64,000 nt of DNA, from assembly GCA_028284705.1 (NCBI GenBank), contig JANQRE010000016.1, forward strand, positions 1 to 64,000. The letters run 5' to 3'. This DNA is from Paracoccaceae bacterium. Lineage in GTDB: Bacteria; Pseudomonadota; Alphaproteobacteria; Rhodobacterales; Rhodobacteraceae. The notes under the pieces were generated by a model. It saw only the letters and a list, made by a program, of their open reading frames with translations. It ran no database searches and was not told where the DNA came from. The translations under genes and the position numbers were made by a program. This document shows positions 27,804-37,052 of the stretch, piece after piece (within the stretch, counting starts at the first letter, position 1; the number at the start of each line of letters is the position of its first letter).

Positions 27804-28364
27804 ATGTCGCGCGAGACTTGCAACCTTCGGACCCGCACCCCCTTGGATTTCTACGCCACCGCTTTTGAACTGATCGATCTCAGGTCGTTTTCGAACCTGT
27901 GGTTCTGGATCATGTTGGCTGTGTTCTGGTCCACGGCGAGCCATTTCGTGCTGGGTGTGCCGTTCGATATGGTCGCGCGGGCGGCAAAACATGGCGGGCA
28001 GGCGGAGCAAGACATGCTCGATCTGGTGCGCATCAATGCCAACCGGCTGACCTATATCGCCGATGTGGCCGGGTCCTGGCTTGTGGGCATTGCGTTTGCG
28101 CTGATCACCTCGCTGGTGATTTTGGGTTTTGGCTACCGGGTCGAGTTCTGTCAGGCTTTGACGCTGATTTTCACGCCGATGGCGATTGTTTTTGCGCTCT
28201 CCGTGCGGCGGGCGCGCAATATTGTGGGTCTGAGTGCGAATGAAACCCGCAGGCGGCTGAAAAATCACCGGTTTCTGGTTCAGGTCATTGGCGTGATGTC
28301 GATCCTCACAACCTCGATGTGGGGGATGTTCTACAATCTCTCCGTCGGCGTTCTGGGAAATTGA
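27804..28364 (+). CDS. Conserved membrane protein (often labelled SufBCD component)
   Basis: 186 aa; start uncertain (ATG 27804 or TTG 27843, neither with a clear ribosome site). Four hydrophobic helices: FWIMLAVFWSTASHFVLGV, ITYIADVAGSWLVGIAFALITSLVIL-like, ALTLIFTPMAIVFALSV and VQVIGVMSILTTSMWGMFYNL. Proteins like this in Rhodobacteraceae are commonly named component of SufBCD complex, but nothing in the sequence resembles SufB, C or D and no suf genes are near, so I treat the name as unsupported. Its stop overlaps the mfd TTG start. Confidence 0.75.
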   Translation: MSRETCNLRTRTPLDFYATAFELIDLRSFSNLWFWIMLAVFWSTASHFVLGVPFDMVARAAKHGGQAEQDMLDLVRINANRLTYIADVAGSWLVGIAFALITSLVILGFGYRVEFCQALTLIFTPMAIVFALSVRRARNIVGLSANETRRRLKNHRFLVQVIGVMSILTTSMWGMFYNLSVGVLGN

Positions 28365-31300
28365 GCGCCCTCGACCACGTCACAGTCTCCGGCGCGCCGG
28401 AAGGCTTCGATGCCCGGCTTCTAGCTGAGGAGGTGGCGCGTACCGGTGGCCCCGTGGTGCATGTGGCGCGTGACGACAAACGGCTCGCCGCGATGCAGGC
28501 GGCGTTGGGGTTCTTCGCGCCGGATTTGCCGGTTCTGACCTTCCCCGCCTGGGACTGTCTGCCCTATGACCGGGTGTCGCCCAATGCCGATGTGGCGGCG
28601 ACGCGTATGGCGACATTGGCGGCCCTGGCGCATGGGGTGGGCACGCCGTTCATTCTATTGACGACACTTGCGGCTGCGACGCAGAAAGTGCCGCAAGCTG
28701 AATTGCTTAGAACGCATTCTTTCAGCGCCGTGGTGGGCAAGCAGATCGATGAAGAGGCGTTGCGGACGTTCCTGGTCACGATGGGATTTTCGCAGAGCCC
28801 GACCGTGATGGAACCCGGCGATTTCGCCATTCGCGGCGGGATTATTGATATCTATCCGCCGGGGGAGACGGGGCCGGTTCGGCTTGATCTCTTTGGTGAC
28901 GTGCTGGATGGTGCTCGGCGGTTTGATCCGGCGACCCAACGCACGACGGAGAAGCTGGGGCAGGTGGATCTGGCGCCGGTCTCGGAGATCGTCCTCGACG
29001 AGGCCGCAATCACGCGATTTCGGCAGAATTACCGGATCGAATTTGGCGCGGCGGGTACGGATGATCCTTTGTATGAAGCCGTCTCTGCCGGGCGTAAACA
29101 TCAGGGGATGGAGCATTGGCTGCCGTTCTTCCACGAGGCGCTGGAGACGATTTTCGATTACCTTCCGGATGCCCCGGTGATGCTGGACGACCAGTTGACG
29201 CCCGCGCGGGTGGCCCGTTGGGATGGGATCGTTGATCAGTATGAGAACCGGGTCGAAGCGATGAAGTCCAAGGCGCGGCTGGACACGGTCTACAAGCCTG
29301 TGCCGCCTGAGGCGCTTTACCTCGGTGACGAGGATTTTTTGGCTGCATTACAGGGACATAGGGTGCTCGATCTGGTGCGTCTGCCGCAAGCGACGGGTCC
29401 CGGTGTCATCGATGCAGGCGGGCGTGTCGGGCGCAATTTTGCACCGGAACGGCAGGCGGACGGGGTCAATGTCTTCGAGGAATTGGCGGTGCATCTGCGC
29501 GATTTGGCAAAGACGCGTGCCGTGGTGGTTTCGAGCTTTTCGGAAGGCGCGCGGGAGCGGCTGAAAGGGCTTCTGGAAGACCATGAGATGCATGGGGTCC
29601 GGCTGGCTTCCGACATCCGGGAGGTTGCGACAGGCCAGGTGCATCTGACGGTCTGGCCGCTGGAGGAGGGGTTCACTGCGCCGGAACTTGCGGTTGTGTC
29701 CGAGCAGGATGTGCTCGGCGACCGGCTGATCCGCGGTGCGAAGAAGAAAAAACGCGCCGAGAACTTCCTGACCGAGACACAATCGCTGAACCAGGGCGAT
29801 CTGATCGTGCATGTCGATCACGGGATCGGGCGGTATATCGGGCTTGAGACCGTGACCGCCGCCGGTGCGCCGCATGAGTGCATTCTGTTGGAATATGCAG
29901 GTGGAGATCGCCTCTATCTTCCTGTTGAAAACATTGAACTTTTGTCACGTTACGGGCATGAGGAAGGCTTGCTCGACAAGCTTGGTGGCGGAGCGTGGCA
30001 GGCGAAGAAGGCGCGGCTGAAAGAGCGCATTCGCGAGATGGCGGACCGGCTCATTCGCGTGGCGGCTGAGCGGGAATTGCGCAAGGCGCCGATTGTCGAG
30101 CCGCCTCAGGATATGTGGGAGGCGTTTTGCGCACGGTTCCCGTATGAGGAGACCGAGGACCAACTGACGACCATCGAGGCAGTGCTGGAGGATTTGACCA
30201 AGGGCCGCCCGATGGATCGGCTGGTCTGCGGCGATGTGGGCTTTGGCAAAACCGAGGTGGCGATGCGCGCCGCTTTCGTGGCGGCAGCGCAAGGCTTGCA
30301 GGTGGCAGTGGTGGCGCCGACGACGCTGCTCTCCCGCCAGCACACCCATTCCTTCAAAGACCGCTTCCGTGGATTTCCCATGAAAGTCAGGCAGTTGTCG
30401 CGCTTTGTTGGCACGAAAGAGGCGAATGACACGCGGGCCGGCATCGCCGATGGCACGGTCGATATCGCCATCGGCACCCATGCGCTGTTGTCGAAACAGG
30501 TGAAGTTCCAAAACCTCGGGCTTCTGATTGTCGATGAGGAGCAGCATTTCGGAGTGCAGCATAAGGAGCGGCTGAAACAGATGCGCTCTGACATTCATGT
30601 GCTGACGCTGTCGGCCACGCCGATTCCGCGCACGCTGCAATTGTCCCTTTCAGGCGTGCGGGAACTGTCGATCATCGGCACGCCGCCGGTGGACCGACTG
30701 GCGATCCGCACCTATGTGTCGGAATTCGACACGGTGACGATCCGCGAGGCGCTGTTGCGGGAGCACTACCGGGGCGGGCAGAGCTTTTACGTTGTGCCGC
30801 GTATCTCCGATCTGCCGGAAATCGAGGAATTCCTGCGCGAACAGGTGCCGGAGGTGTCTTTCGTGGTGGCCCATGGCCAGATGGCGCCGGGCGAGCTCGA
30901 TAGCCGGATGAACGCGTTTTATGATGGCAAATATGACGTGCTTCTGGCCACAACCATCGTGGAGTCAGGGATAGATATCCCGACGGCGAACACGATGGTC
31001 ATCCACCGCGCCGATATGTTCGGCCTGTCGCAGCTTTACCAGATCAGGGGTCGGGTGGGTCGCTCAAAAACCCGGGCCTACGCCTACCTCACAACGAAGC
31101 CGCGGGCGAAACTGACGGCGACGGCGGAGAAACGGTTGCGCGTTTTGGGGTCTATCGACTCGCTTGGGGCGGGCTTTAACATCGCCAGCCAAGACCTTGA
31201 TATCAGGGGCGCAGGCAATGTTCTCGGCGAAGAGCAATCGGGCAATGTGCGCGAAGTGGGCTACGAGCTTTACCAGTCGATGCTGGAGGAGGCGATTGCC

Positions 31301-31819
31301 AAGATCCGCGCCGGTGAGATCGAGATGGTCGAGACCGATGATCAATGGGCGCCGGTGATCAATCTGGGTGTGCCAGTCTTGATTCCGGAGACCTATGTGC
31401 CCGATCTGGATGTGCGGCTGGGGCTTTATCGCAGGCTTTCCGGCCTGACCACGAAGGTCGAGTTGGAAGGGTTTGCCGCGGAATTGATCGACCGCTTTGG
31501 CAAGCTGCCCAAAGAGGTCAACACGCTGATGCTGGTGGTGCGTATCAAGGCGATGTGCAAGCGTGCGGGGATATCCAAGCTCAACGGCGGGGAACGCGGG
31601 GCGACGATTGAGTTCCACAACAACAAGTTTGCCAATCCCGGCGGGCTGGTCGACTATCTTCAGGATCCGCGCAATCTGGCGAAGATGAAGGACAACAAGA
31701 TCGTCGTGCGACGCGATTGGAAGAAAGACAGCGACAAGATCAAGGGCGCCTTCGCCATCGCGCGCGATCTGGCGGAGAAAGCGGGCACGTTCAAACCGAA
31801 GAAAAAGGTTGCCAACTAA
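28361..31819 (+). CDS. mfd: Transcription-repair coupling factor Mfd
   Basis: 1152 aa from TTG 28361, chosen because it overlaps the upstream stop as TTGA and the protein then matches the usual 1150-aa length. The UvrB-like N-terminus (FPAWDCLPYDRVSP), the RNA-polymerase-interacting domain (LNQGDLIVHVDHGIGRYIGLE), the translocase with Walker A CGDVGFGKTEVAMRAA, DEEQHFG and TIVESGIDIPTANTMV, and the TRCF C-terminal domain are all present. It removes stalled RNA polymerase and recruits UvrA. No LexA-type box was noticed upstream. Confidence 0.97.
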   Translation: MSALDHVTVSGAPEGFDARLLAEEVARTGGPVVHVARDDKRLAAMQAALGFFAPDLPVLTFPAWDCLPYDRVSPNADVAATRMATLAALAHGVGTPFILLTTLAAATQKVPQAELLRTHSFSAVVGKQIDEEALRTFLVTMGFSQSPTVMEPGDFAIRGGIIDIYPPGETGPVRLDLFGDVLDGARRFDPATQRTTEKLGQVDLAPVSEIVLDEAAITRFRQNYRIEFGAAGTDDPLYEAVSAGRKHQGMEHWLPFFHEALETIFDYLPDAPVMLDDQLTPARVARWDGIVDQYENRVEAMKSKARLDTVYKPVPPEALYLGDEDFLAALQGHRVLDLVRLPQATGPGVIDAGGRVGRNFAPERQADGVNVFEELAVHLRDLAKTRAVVVSSFSEGARERLKGLLEDHEMHGVRLASDIREVATGQVHLTVWPLEEGFTAPELAVVSEQDVLGDRLIRGAKKKKRAENFLTETQSLNQGDLIVHVDHGIGRYIGLETVTAAGAPHECILLEYAGGDRLYLPVENIELLSRYGHEEGLLDKLGGGAWQAKKARLKERIREMADRLIRVAAERELRKAPIVEPPQDMWEAFCARFPYEETEDQLTTIEAVLEDLTKGRPMDRLVCGDVGFGKTEVAMRAAFVAAAQGLQVAVVAPTTLLSRQHTHSFKDRFRGFPMKVRQLSRFVGTKEANDTRAGIADGTVDIAIGTHALLSKQVKFQNLGLLIVDEEQHFGVQHKERLKQMRSDIHVLTLSATPIPRTLQLSLSGVRELSIIGTPPVDRLAIRTYVSEFDTVTIREALLREHYRGGQSFYVVPRISDLPEIEEFLREQVPEVSFVVAHGQMAPGELDSRMNAFYDGKYDVLLATTIVESGIDIPTANTMVIHRADMFGLSQLYQIRGRVGRSKTRAYAYLTTKPRAKLTATAEKRLRVLGSIDSLGAGFNIASQDLDIRGAGNVLGEEQSGNVREVGYELYQSMLEEAIAKIRAGEIEMVETDDQWAPVINLGVPVLIPETYVPDLDVRLGLYRRLSGLTTKVELEGFAAELIDRFGKLPKEVNTLMLVVRIKAMCKRAGISKLNGGERGATIEFHNNKFANPGGLVDYLQDPRNLAKMKDNKIVVRRDWKKDSDKIKGAFAIARDLAEKAGTFKPKKKVAN

Positions 31820-31821
31820 GC

Positions 31822-31852
31822 GCGAGGCGGGCCCGCAAGGGCGCGATGAGCG
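31822..31852. repeat. Short intergenic repeat B, copy 2
   Basis: Matches 48-78 with one substitution over 31 bp. It fills nearly all of the gap between mfd and the convergent 31859 gene, 6 bp beyond that gene's stop codon, so it could serve both transcripts' 3' ends. Confidence 0.6.
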
Positions 31853-31858
31853 ACACCC

Positions 31859-32344
31859 TCAGGGATCGCGACGAAAATCGTCATAAATCTCGATAAAGGC
31901 ACGTGCGCATCCGGGCGGATCGCCGGGGTAGTTTTCCGACAGGCTGATCAGACCTTCCTCATAGCCCGTGGCGGCTAGGTAGGGCGTCAGCGGATATGCG
32001 TTGCGAAGCTCCTCCAACGACAACGTAGTGCCGAAATTCACGCCGACGAATTCGCCGCAAATCCCTCCACATTCCTGGAAGCTGCGGCTGTGGCGCAGCG
32101 GCGCACATTGATCGCGCGGTTCGATGTCGCGGATCGCGGCGGGGATCAGGAGCCAGCTGATCGGCGATTTGGGGTGAATGGCCGAGTTCTCGTACATCGC
32201 CGCGAGGATATAGCTGAACAGCACAGCGGCGCCTGCGCCGAAGGTCAGCACGAGCACTAAGATCAGGTTTAGGGCTTGTCGCGGGGCCAGCTCAGACCTC
32301 TCCGGTATATTCTCCGCGGGCAGGATAGTTCTTGTCGATGGCAA
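31859..32344 (-). CDS. Hypothetical single-pass membrane protein
   Basis: At most 161 aa; the first possible start is a TTG within the peroxiredoxin gene and the true start may lie further in (GTG codons just before the membrane helix are alternatives). One hydrophobic helix, LNLILVLVLTFGAGAAVLFSYILAAMYENS, is followed by a soluble region with four closely spaced cysteines (DQCAPLRHSRSFQECGGICG) and a fifth near the end. Codon bias supports translation. Family not recognised. It is the last gene of the minus-strand run from 36987 and overlaps the gene before it by about 50 bp. Confidence 0.6.
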   Translation of the reverse strand: MPSTRTILPAENIPERSELAPRQALNLILVLVLTFGAGAAVLFSYILAAMYENSAIHPKSPISWLLIPAAIRDIEPRDQCAPLRHSRSFQECGGICGEFVGVNFGTTLSLEELRNAYPLTPYLAATGYEEGLISLSENYPGDPPGCARAFIEIYDDFRRDP

Positions 32345-32828
32345 AATCGACTGCGGCCAAAAGCTCGGAGAAATGGGGCCGCACGAACGGCATGGTCTGG
32401 ATCGACATGTAGTAGAGCGTCTGATCGGAATTCACGAGGAACAGGCCAGGTTCGGAGAACAGCGCAGGCTCTTCGATGCCAATGGAGGTCTTGCCGCGCG
32501 ATGTCGAGATATAGAGGCCCCATTCCCGGGCCTTTGCCAGCGACAGATCATAAGCGAAGCGCAAGGTTTCGGCGCCGATTTTCTCTGCCATTTGCACGGT
32601 GCGCTCCTCGCCATCGGTGCTGACGGCAAGCGTTTTCACGCCGCGCTTGGCAAATTCGGGCGTGAGTCTTTCCAGCTCTTTCAGATAAGTCGCACAGATC
32701 GGGCAATGCAGACCGCGATAGAAACAGACGATGGTGCCGAGATCAGCGCCGTCGCTGCTTAGATCAAACGTGCCCCCTCCGAGCAGGGGAAGGGTCAGAT
32801 CAGGGGTCTTTTGACGGGGCATGAGCAT
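32292..32828 (-). CDS. Peroxiredoxin-like AhpC/TSA family protein
   Basis: 178 aa thioredoxin-fold protein. FYRGLHCPICATYLKELERL holds Cys42 and Cys45 in a CPIC arrangement where peroxiredoxins have the peroxidatic cysteine; LFLVNSDQTLYYMSIQTMPFVRPHFSELL fits the AhpC-like PRX-like2 branch. Probably a cytoplasmic thiol peroxidase or thiol reductase. It follows the MFS gene by 15 bp in the same unit. Confidence 0.85.
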   Translation of the reverse strand: MLMPRQKTPDLTLPLLGGGTFDLSSDGADLGTIVCFYRGLHCPICATYLKELERLTPEFAKRGVKTLAVSTDGEERTVQMAEKIGAETLRFAYDLSLAKAREWGLYISTSRGKTSIGIEEPALFSEPGLFLVNSDQTLYYMSIQTMPFVRPHFSELLAAVDFAIDKNYPARGEYTGEV

Positions 32829-32843
32829 GGGGGATGTCCTTAT

Positions 32844-34049
32844 TTAAGCGGCAGAAAGTTGACCCCGCAGGGTCGCATAGACGGTGAGGCCCGACGCCAG
32901 CGACAGGGCGAGGATCGAGATGGCGAGTGGCACGGGCGTGCCATCAAATGCCAGACCTATCGGGATCGCGATGAGAGCGCCAATCACAGTCGCGACAGAG
33001 CCGAGGATCGAGGCGGCCATGCCCGCGATATCGCCCACTGGACCCATGGCGAGCGCGTTGAGATTGCCGATGACAAAGCCGACCATGAAAAACAGGCTGG
33101 AGCACCAGAAAATCAGCATCGCGAACGGCACGCCGGTGGTGAGCGCAAAGATCAGGACACCTCCGGTGATCAGGGCCTGTCCGAAAAGCCCGATCAGGAT
33201 CATGCGCCCCATGCCGAAACGCATCACCAGGCGCGCGTTGAGGATGCTCGCCGATCCGCCAATCACCGCGATTACGGCGAACCAGAAAGGGAAGCTGTCA
33301 GCCTTTCCGTAGATCTCGTCGAATATCTGATGGATGGAACTCAACTCGGCGAAGAGCATGCCGAAGGTCATCGAAAGCGCTGCGGCGCAGGAGACAAAAA
33401 GCCGGTCTGAGAGGCAGCGCTTCACCGCAGCCCAAAGCGGCTTGGCGCGAAACGGTGTGCGTTTCTCGACCGGATGGGTCTCAGGTTGGCGCAGGGCCAG
33501 CCAGAGCGTCACGCCCGCGCAGAAGATCACGAAGACAAAGAAGATCGCGCGCCAGCCGGAGACAGCGATGATCAGCGCGCCCAGAGCCGGGGCGATGGCG
33601 GGCACGAGCGTGAAGATCAGCATCGCGAAGGACATGATTTGGGCCATCGGGCGGCCTTCATAGAGGTCGCGGATGATCGCAAGCGCGACGATCCTCGGGC
33701 CCGCGACGCCGAGGCCTTGCACCACGCGAGCGAGAACCATCTCTTCCACAGAGGTCACAAACGCGCCCCAGATCGCGCCGATGCAGTAGAGGATCGCGCC
33801 GCCAATAATGACCGGTTTGCGCCCGAAGGTGTCCGACAGGGGGCCGGTGAAAAACGTGCCCAGTCCCATGCCGAAGACAAAGGAGGTGATCACAAGCTGC
33901 GCGCGGTTGGGGTCAGCAGGCGTGATGGCGTCGGCGATCTCGGGCAGGGCAGGCAGCATCGCGTCGATGGAAAACGCCACCATCGCAAAGAGCATCGCGA
34001 TGAGCGCCACGAATTCCGGGCGGGAAAGCGCTTTTTCGGGTCGTGTCAT
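32844..34049 (-). CDS. MFS drug-resistance transporter, Bcr/CflA family
   Basis: 401 aa with twelve membrane helices. The first helix region (FSIDAMLPALPEIADAI) and motif GPLSDTFGRKPVIIGG after TM2, followed by VARVVQGLGVAGPRIVALAIIRDLYEG, are diagnostic of the Bcr/CflA group of proton-coupled exporters. The substrate is unknown (chloramphenicol, bicyclomycin or sulfonamides in relatives). It overlaps the YdjM-like gene by 4 bp. Confidence 0.92.
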   Translation of the reverse strand: MTRPEKALSRPEFVALIAMLFAMVAFSIDAMLPALPEIADAITPADPNRAQLVITSFVFGMGLGTFFTGPLSDTFGRKPVIIGGAILYCIGAIWGAFVTSVEEMVLARVVQGLGVAGPRIVALAIIRDLYEGRPMAQIMSFAMLIFTLVPAIAPALGALIIAVSGWRAIFFVFVIFCAGVTLWLALRQPETHPVEKRTPFRAKPLWAAVKRCLSDRLFVSCAAALSMTFGMLFAELSSIHQIFDEIYGKADSFPFWFAVIAVIGGSASILNARLVMRFGMGRMILIGLFGQALITGGVLIFALTTGVPFAMLIFWCSSLFFMVGFVIGNLNALAMGPVGDIAGMAASILGSVATVIGALIAIPIGLAFDGTPVPLAISILALSLASGLTVYATLRGQLSAA

Positions 34050-34522
34050 GGCCGCGTCCAGAACAGAGCTGCCGCGGCGATCCAGATCGCCACCTCAAAG
34101 AGAATGCTCCAATGGGTCAGGAAGGACAGGATCCAGCTGTCATGACTCGCAGGCACGGTGAAGAGCGCGAACATCTCGGTTGAGAAGGGCCAGAGCCAGA
34201 GCACGTCGCCGACAACGGAATCGAGGCAGATATGCACAAGGAGCGCTGCGAAGAAGGCCAGAGCGGCAGGCATGAAGCGCGGCCAGACGACTTTGATCAG
34301 CGGCAGGTTGATGGCGGCGATAGCGAGCCAGAAGCCCGGGATATGCACCCAGTAGCGGTGATGATGCACCGCGCGCTCATCAATGAAATAGAACCAGATC
34401 AGGTCGAGATCGGGCAGGATTGCGCCCAGAAGCGCTGCGGGCAGAATCCAGGGCGCGTTCTGATAGCCCCGCGGCAGAAGGCGGTAGAGCACATAGCCCG
34501 CCGGGAGATGTGCGGTGATCAC
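34046..34522 (-). CDS. YdjM-like membrane-bound metal-dependent hydrolase family protein
   Basis: 158 aa. The N-terminus MITAHLPAGYVLYR with an early His, the LLGAILPDLDLIWFY acidic motif, VHHHRYWVH and ALLVHICLDSVVGDVLW give the His/Asp pattern of the DUF457/YdjM family of integral membrane proteins. Catalysis is inferred by family name only. Overlaps its neighbours by 4 bp on each side, so translation is coupled. Confidence 0.82.
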   Translation of the reverse strand: MITAHLPAGYVLYRLLPRGYQNAPWILPAALLGAILPDLDLIWFYFIDERAVHHHRYWVHIPGFWLAIAAINLPLIKVVWPRFMPAALAFFAALLVHICLDSVVGDVLWLWPFSTEMFALFTVPASHDSWILSFLTHWSILFEVAIWIAAAALFWTRP

Positions 34523-34851
34523 GCGTCCGGTCCTTTGGTTTTGTCCAGGCTCTGCTTGCGCGCGCGGCGGTTGCGTTCGATGCGGATGAGGCGGCGTCGG
34601 ATGGCCTGACGCCCGATCTCGCTGACGATGAAGGCGAAGATGCCGATGCCGAAGAAGATCAGCACGGTTGTGCCGATCTTGCCGAGGGCCGTTGCTGGCA
34701 CGAGAGAACCATAGCCGACGGTTGAAAGTGTGACGACGGTAAAGAAATAGGCGTCGAGCCAGGTCCAGCCTTCGACAAAGCGAAAGAAGATCGTGCCGAC
34801 GCTGATCAGCGTCACAAGCATCGAGATGTAGATGGGCAGCTTACGTGTCAT
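34519..34851 (-). CDS. Two-transmembrane potassium channel family protein
   Basis: 110 aa from MTRKLPIYIS. Two membrane helices flank a pore helix and the selectivity filter TLSTVGYGSL (TVGYG, residues 44-48), the potassium-channel signature. There is no RCK, cyclic-nucleotide or other regulatory domain; the C-terminus is a short basic tail (RRRLIRIERNRRARKQ). It would act as a tetramer in the inner membrane. It sits in an operon with unrelated-looking genes, overlapping the DsbA-like and YdjM-like genes. Confidence 0.88.
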   Translation of the reverse strand: MTRKLPIYISMLVTLISVGTIFFRFVEGWTWLDAYFFTVVTLSTVGYGSLVPATALGKIGTTVLIFFGIGIFAFIVSEIGRQAIRRRLIRIERNRRARKQSLDKTKGPDA

Positions 34852-35488
34852 TGGCCTCAAGCTGCGTGGCAATCTCGTCGATCACCTTTTCCCAAAGCTC
34901 AGGCGGCTGCGCGCCGGGCAGGACATGTTGATTGGCGACGACGAAAGTGGGCACGCCGGTGACACCGCGCTCGCGCGCGTGGTTGTCGCGGGCGCGGATG
35001 TCGTCTGCGTCGGCATCGCTGTCAAAGAGGCGTTCGGTCATTGCGCGATCAAGACCACAGCCTTCGGCGATGTCGAGCAGGGTGTCGCGGTCGCCGATAT
35101 CCTTGCCCTCAACGAAATAGGCCTTGAAAAGGCGAGAGACGACGGCGGTTTGACGGCCCTCTAGTCCCGCCCAATGGATCAGGCGGTGGGCATTGACAGT
35201 GTTGGGCGTGCGCTGCATCGCTTCGAAATCTATCTCCAGACCGGCAGCTTCTGCAGCTTCCGCGATCCGGGAATAGACCCGGATGGCGTTCTCCTTGCCG
35301 CCGAATTTCGTCTCCAGATATTCACGCCGGTCCATACCTGCCTCGGGCATGGTCGGGTTCAACTGAAACGGATGCCATTCGATCTGGAACGGGTGGTCGG
35401 GGCGCTTGGCCAGCGCGCGGTCGAGATGCGCCTTGCCGATGTAACACCAAGGGCAGATCGGGTCGGAAATGATGTCGAGTTTGATCAT
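34841..35488 (-). CDS. DsbA family oxidoreductase (FrnE-like)
   Basis: 215 aa thioredoxin-fold protein with a CPWC active site at residues 12-15 and no signal peptide, hence cytoplasmic. The helical insert and the cis-Pro loop GVTGVPTFVVANQHVLPGAQPPELW fit the FrnE/2-hydroxychromene isomerase-like branch of DsbA proteins. Likely a disulfide isomerase or polyketide-related thiol oxidoreductase; substrate unknown. Overlaps the acyl-CoA ligase by 4 bp. Confidence 0.9.
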   Translation of the reverse strand: MIKLDIISDPICPWCYIGKAHLDRALAKRPDHPFQIEWHPFQLNPTMPEAGMDRREYLETKFGGKENAIRVYSRIAEAAEAAGLEIDFEAMQRTPNTVNAHRLIHWAGLEGRQTAVVSRLFKAYFVEGKDIGDRDTLLDIAEGCGLDRAMTERLFDSDADADDIRARDNHARERGVTGVPTFVVANQHVLPGAQPPELWEKVIDEIATQLEANDT

Positions 35489-36987
35489 AAGCTGCTTTCG
35501 ATCTCTGCGCGGAGGGCTTTGCGGCTCAATTTGCCGTTTGCCCCTTTAGGCAGGACCGGGCGGTGGATGTAAAGGCGTGGTTGTTTGTAGCGGGCGAGGA
35601 GGTCTTGTGCGTGGGCGCGCAGGCTGTCGTCGGGGACGGGCATCTCGGCGCCGTAGATCAGGGCGATGATCTCGGTGTCTTCCTTGGGGCTGACGGCCAG
35701 GGCGGCGGCCTCGGTGATGCCGTCAAAGCCGATGAACGCGGCTTCGACCTCGACGGGAGAGACGCGGAAACCGCCCGCATTGATCATGTCGTCCGCACGT
35801 CCGAGATAAGTGATCGCGTCGTCCTCCGCCATCGACACGGTATCGCCGGTGAGAAACCACTCGCCCTCGGGCAGCGGCGCGTCGAGGTAGCGCAGGCAGA
35901 GGCCGGGATCGCGCTTGGAGACGGCGAGCGTGCCGGGTTCGCCGCGCGGGACGGGATTGCCATCCTTGTCGAGCACCGCGATCTCGCGGCCCGGCTGTGG
36001 CCAACCGGCGCTGTGATCCTTGGCGGGATGGGCCGGTGCGCCGGAGATATAGGTGGAGCATTCGGACATGCCGAGCGCCTCGTGAATGTCGGTGCCGGTC
36101 GCGTTGCGCCAGCGCTCCTTGATGCGCGGGGCGAGCTTTTCGCCAGCGGAGAGGCCGTGGTGGAGATCGGGGAAGGCGAGATTACGGTTTTGGTTGAGGA
36201 TTTGGCGATAAACACCTGGTGCAGCGGCAAAAATTGTTGGTCGTTCCTTTGCGATTAGGGCCGGGAGGTCGCTGCTGGTGACAGACGGTTTCGGGATGAT
36301 CGCAGTTGCCCCAAGCGTCCAGGGGTCCATCAGCCCGGTGCCGAGCGTGTAGGTCCAGTTGAAGGCGCCCGCATGCATCAGGCGGTCCTGAGGTGTCAGG
36401 CCGTACCAGGCGTCAAACATCATCCGCCGCGCCCAGATGGCGCGATGGGCATGGCAAACCCCGCGCGGACCTTGGGTCGTGCCGGAGGTGAAGATGATGT
36501 AGCCGAGCCGGTCGGGATCGCCCATATGCGGCGCGGGATTGGCGTTGGTTCCGGTGAAAAGCTCCTCCGAGGTAAGGGTTTTGAAGGGGTCATCCGGCAG
36601 GGACACGCCCGGGGAGGCGACGATCAGATCAGGGGATGCCATGGCGGCGATTTTGGTGATTTCCGGTCCGGTCAGTTGCGCCGAGGTCGGGATCGGGACC
36701 GCGCCGAGCCAGAGGCAGGCGAGATAGGTCATCGGGAAAGCCAACTCGTTGCCGAGACGCATGAGAACGCGGGTCTCCGGGCCGAGACCTTCGGCTTCAA
36801 GGCGTGTGGCTGCGGTGAGTACCAGCGCGCGGATATCGCCATGGGTGTAACGCTCGACCGTCTCAAGGTCGCACAGCTCCAGGGCGATTTTGTCGGGCAC
36901 CGCAAGCCCCGCATGCAGCACATATTCCGCCATATTGAAGGGCGCGGGGCAGGGCGGTGGCGGCGGCGAGGTGAAATGGGACAGCAT
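35485..36987 (-). CDS. AMP-dependent acyl-CoA ligase (benzoate-CoA ligase-like)
   Basis: 500 aa adenylate-forming enzyme. The P-loop YIIFTSGTTQGPRGV, the A5-type LGMSECSTYISG, WFLTGDTVSMAEDDAITYLGRADDMINAGGFRVSPVEVE and the C-terminal catalytic Lys in KGANGKLSRKALR are all seen. The overall length and short N-terminus resemble aryl- or benzoate-CoA ligases more than acetyl-CoA synthetase. It activates a carboxylic acid of unknown identity. First gene of the minus-strand run, divergent from a HTH-cupin regulator whose gene starts 65 bp away. Confidence 0.9.
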   Translation of the reverse strand: MLSHFTSPPPPPCPAPFNMAEYVLHAGLAVPDKIALELCDLETVERYTHGDIRALVLTAATRLEAEGLGPETRVLMRLGNELAFPMTYLACLWLGAVPIPTSAQLTGPEITKIAAMASPDLIVASPGVSLPDDPFKTLTSEELFTGTNANPAPHMGDPDRLGYIIFTSGTTQGPRGVCHAHRAIWARRMMFDAWYGLTPQDRLMHAGAFNWTYTLGTGLMDPWTLGATAIIPKPSVTSSDLPALIAKERPTIFAAAPGVYRQILNQNRNLAFPDLHHGLSAGEKLAPRIKERWRNATGTDIHEALGMSECSTYISGAPAHPAKDHSAGWPQPGREIAVLDKDGNPVPRGEPGTLAVSKRDPGLCLRYLDAPLPEGEWFLTGDTVSMAEDDAITYLGRADDMINAGGFRVSPVEVEAAFIGFDGITEAAALAVSPKEDTEIIALIYGAEMPVPDDSLRAHAQDLLARYKQPRLYIHRPVLPKGANGKLSRKALRAEIESSL

Positions 36988-37052
36988 GTGCTCTCGCTAT
37001 CAGCGGGGCGCGCGCGATTGCAAGGCCGTCAGCGCGGCTGTAAAGTCGGTCC

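Noticed and set aside
27804-28364. Name as a component of the SufBCD complex
   Set aside because: No Suf-like domain or suf neighbours; it is a four-helix membrane protein, so the transferred name is not supported.
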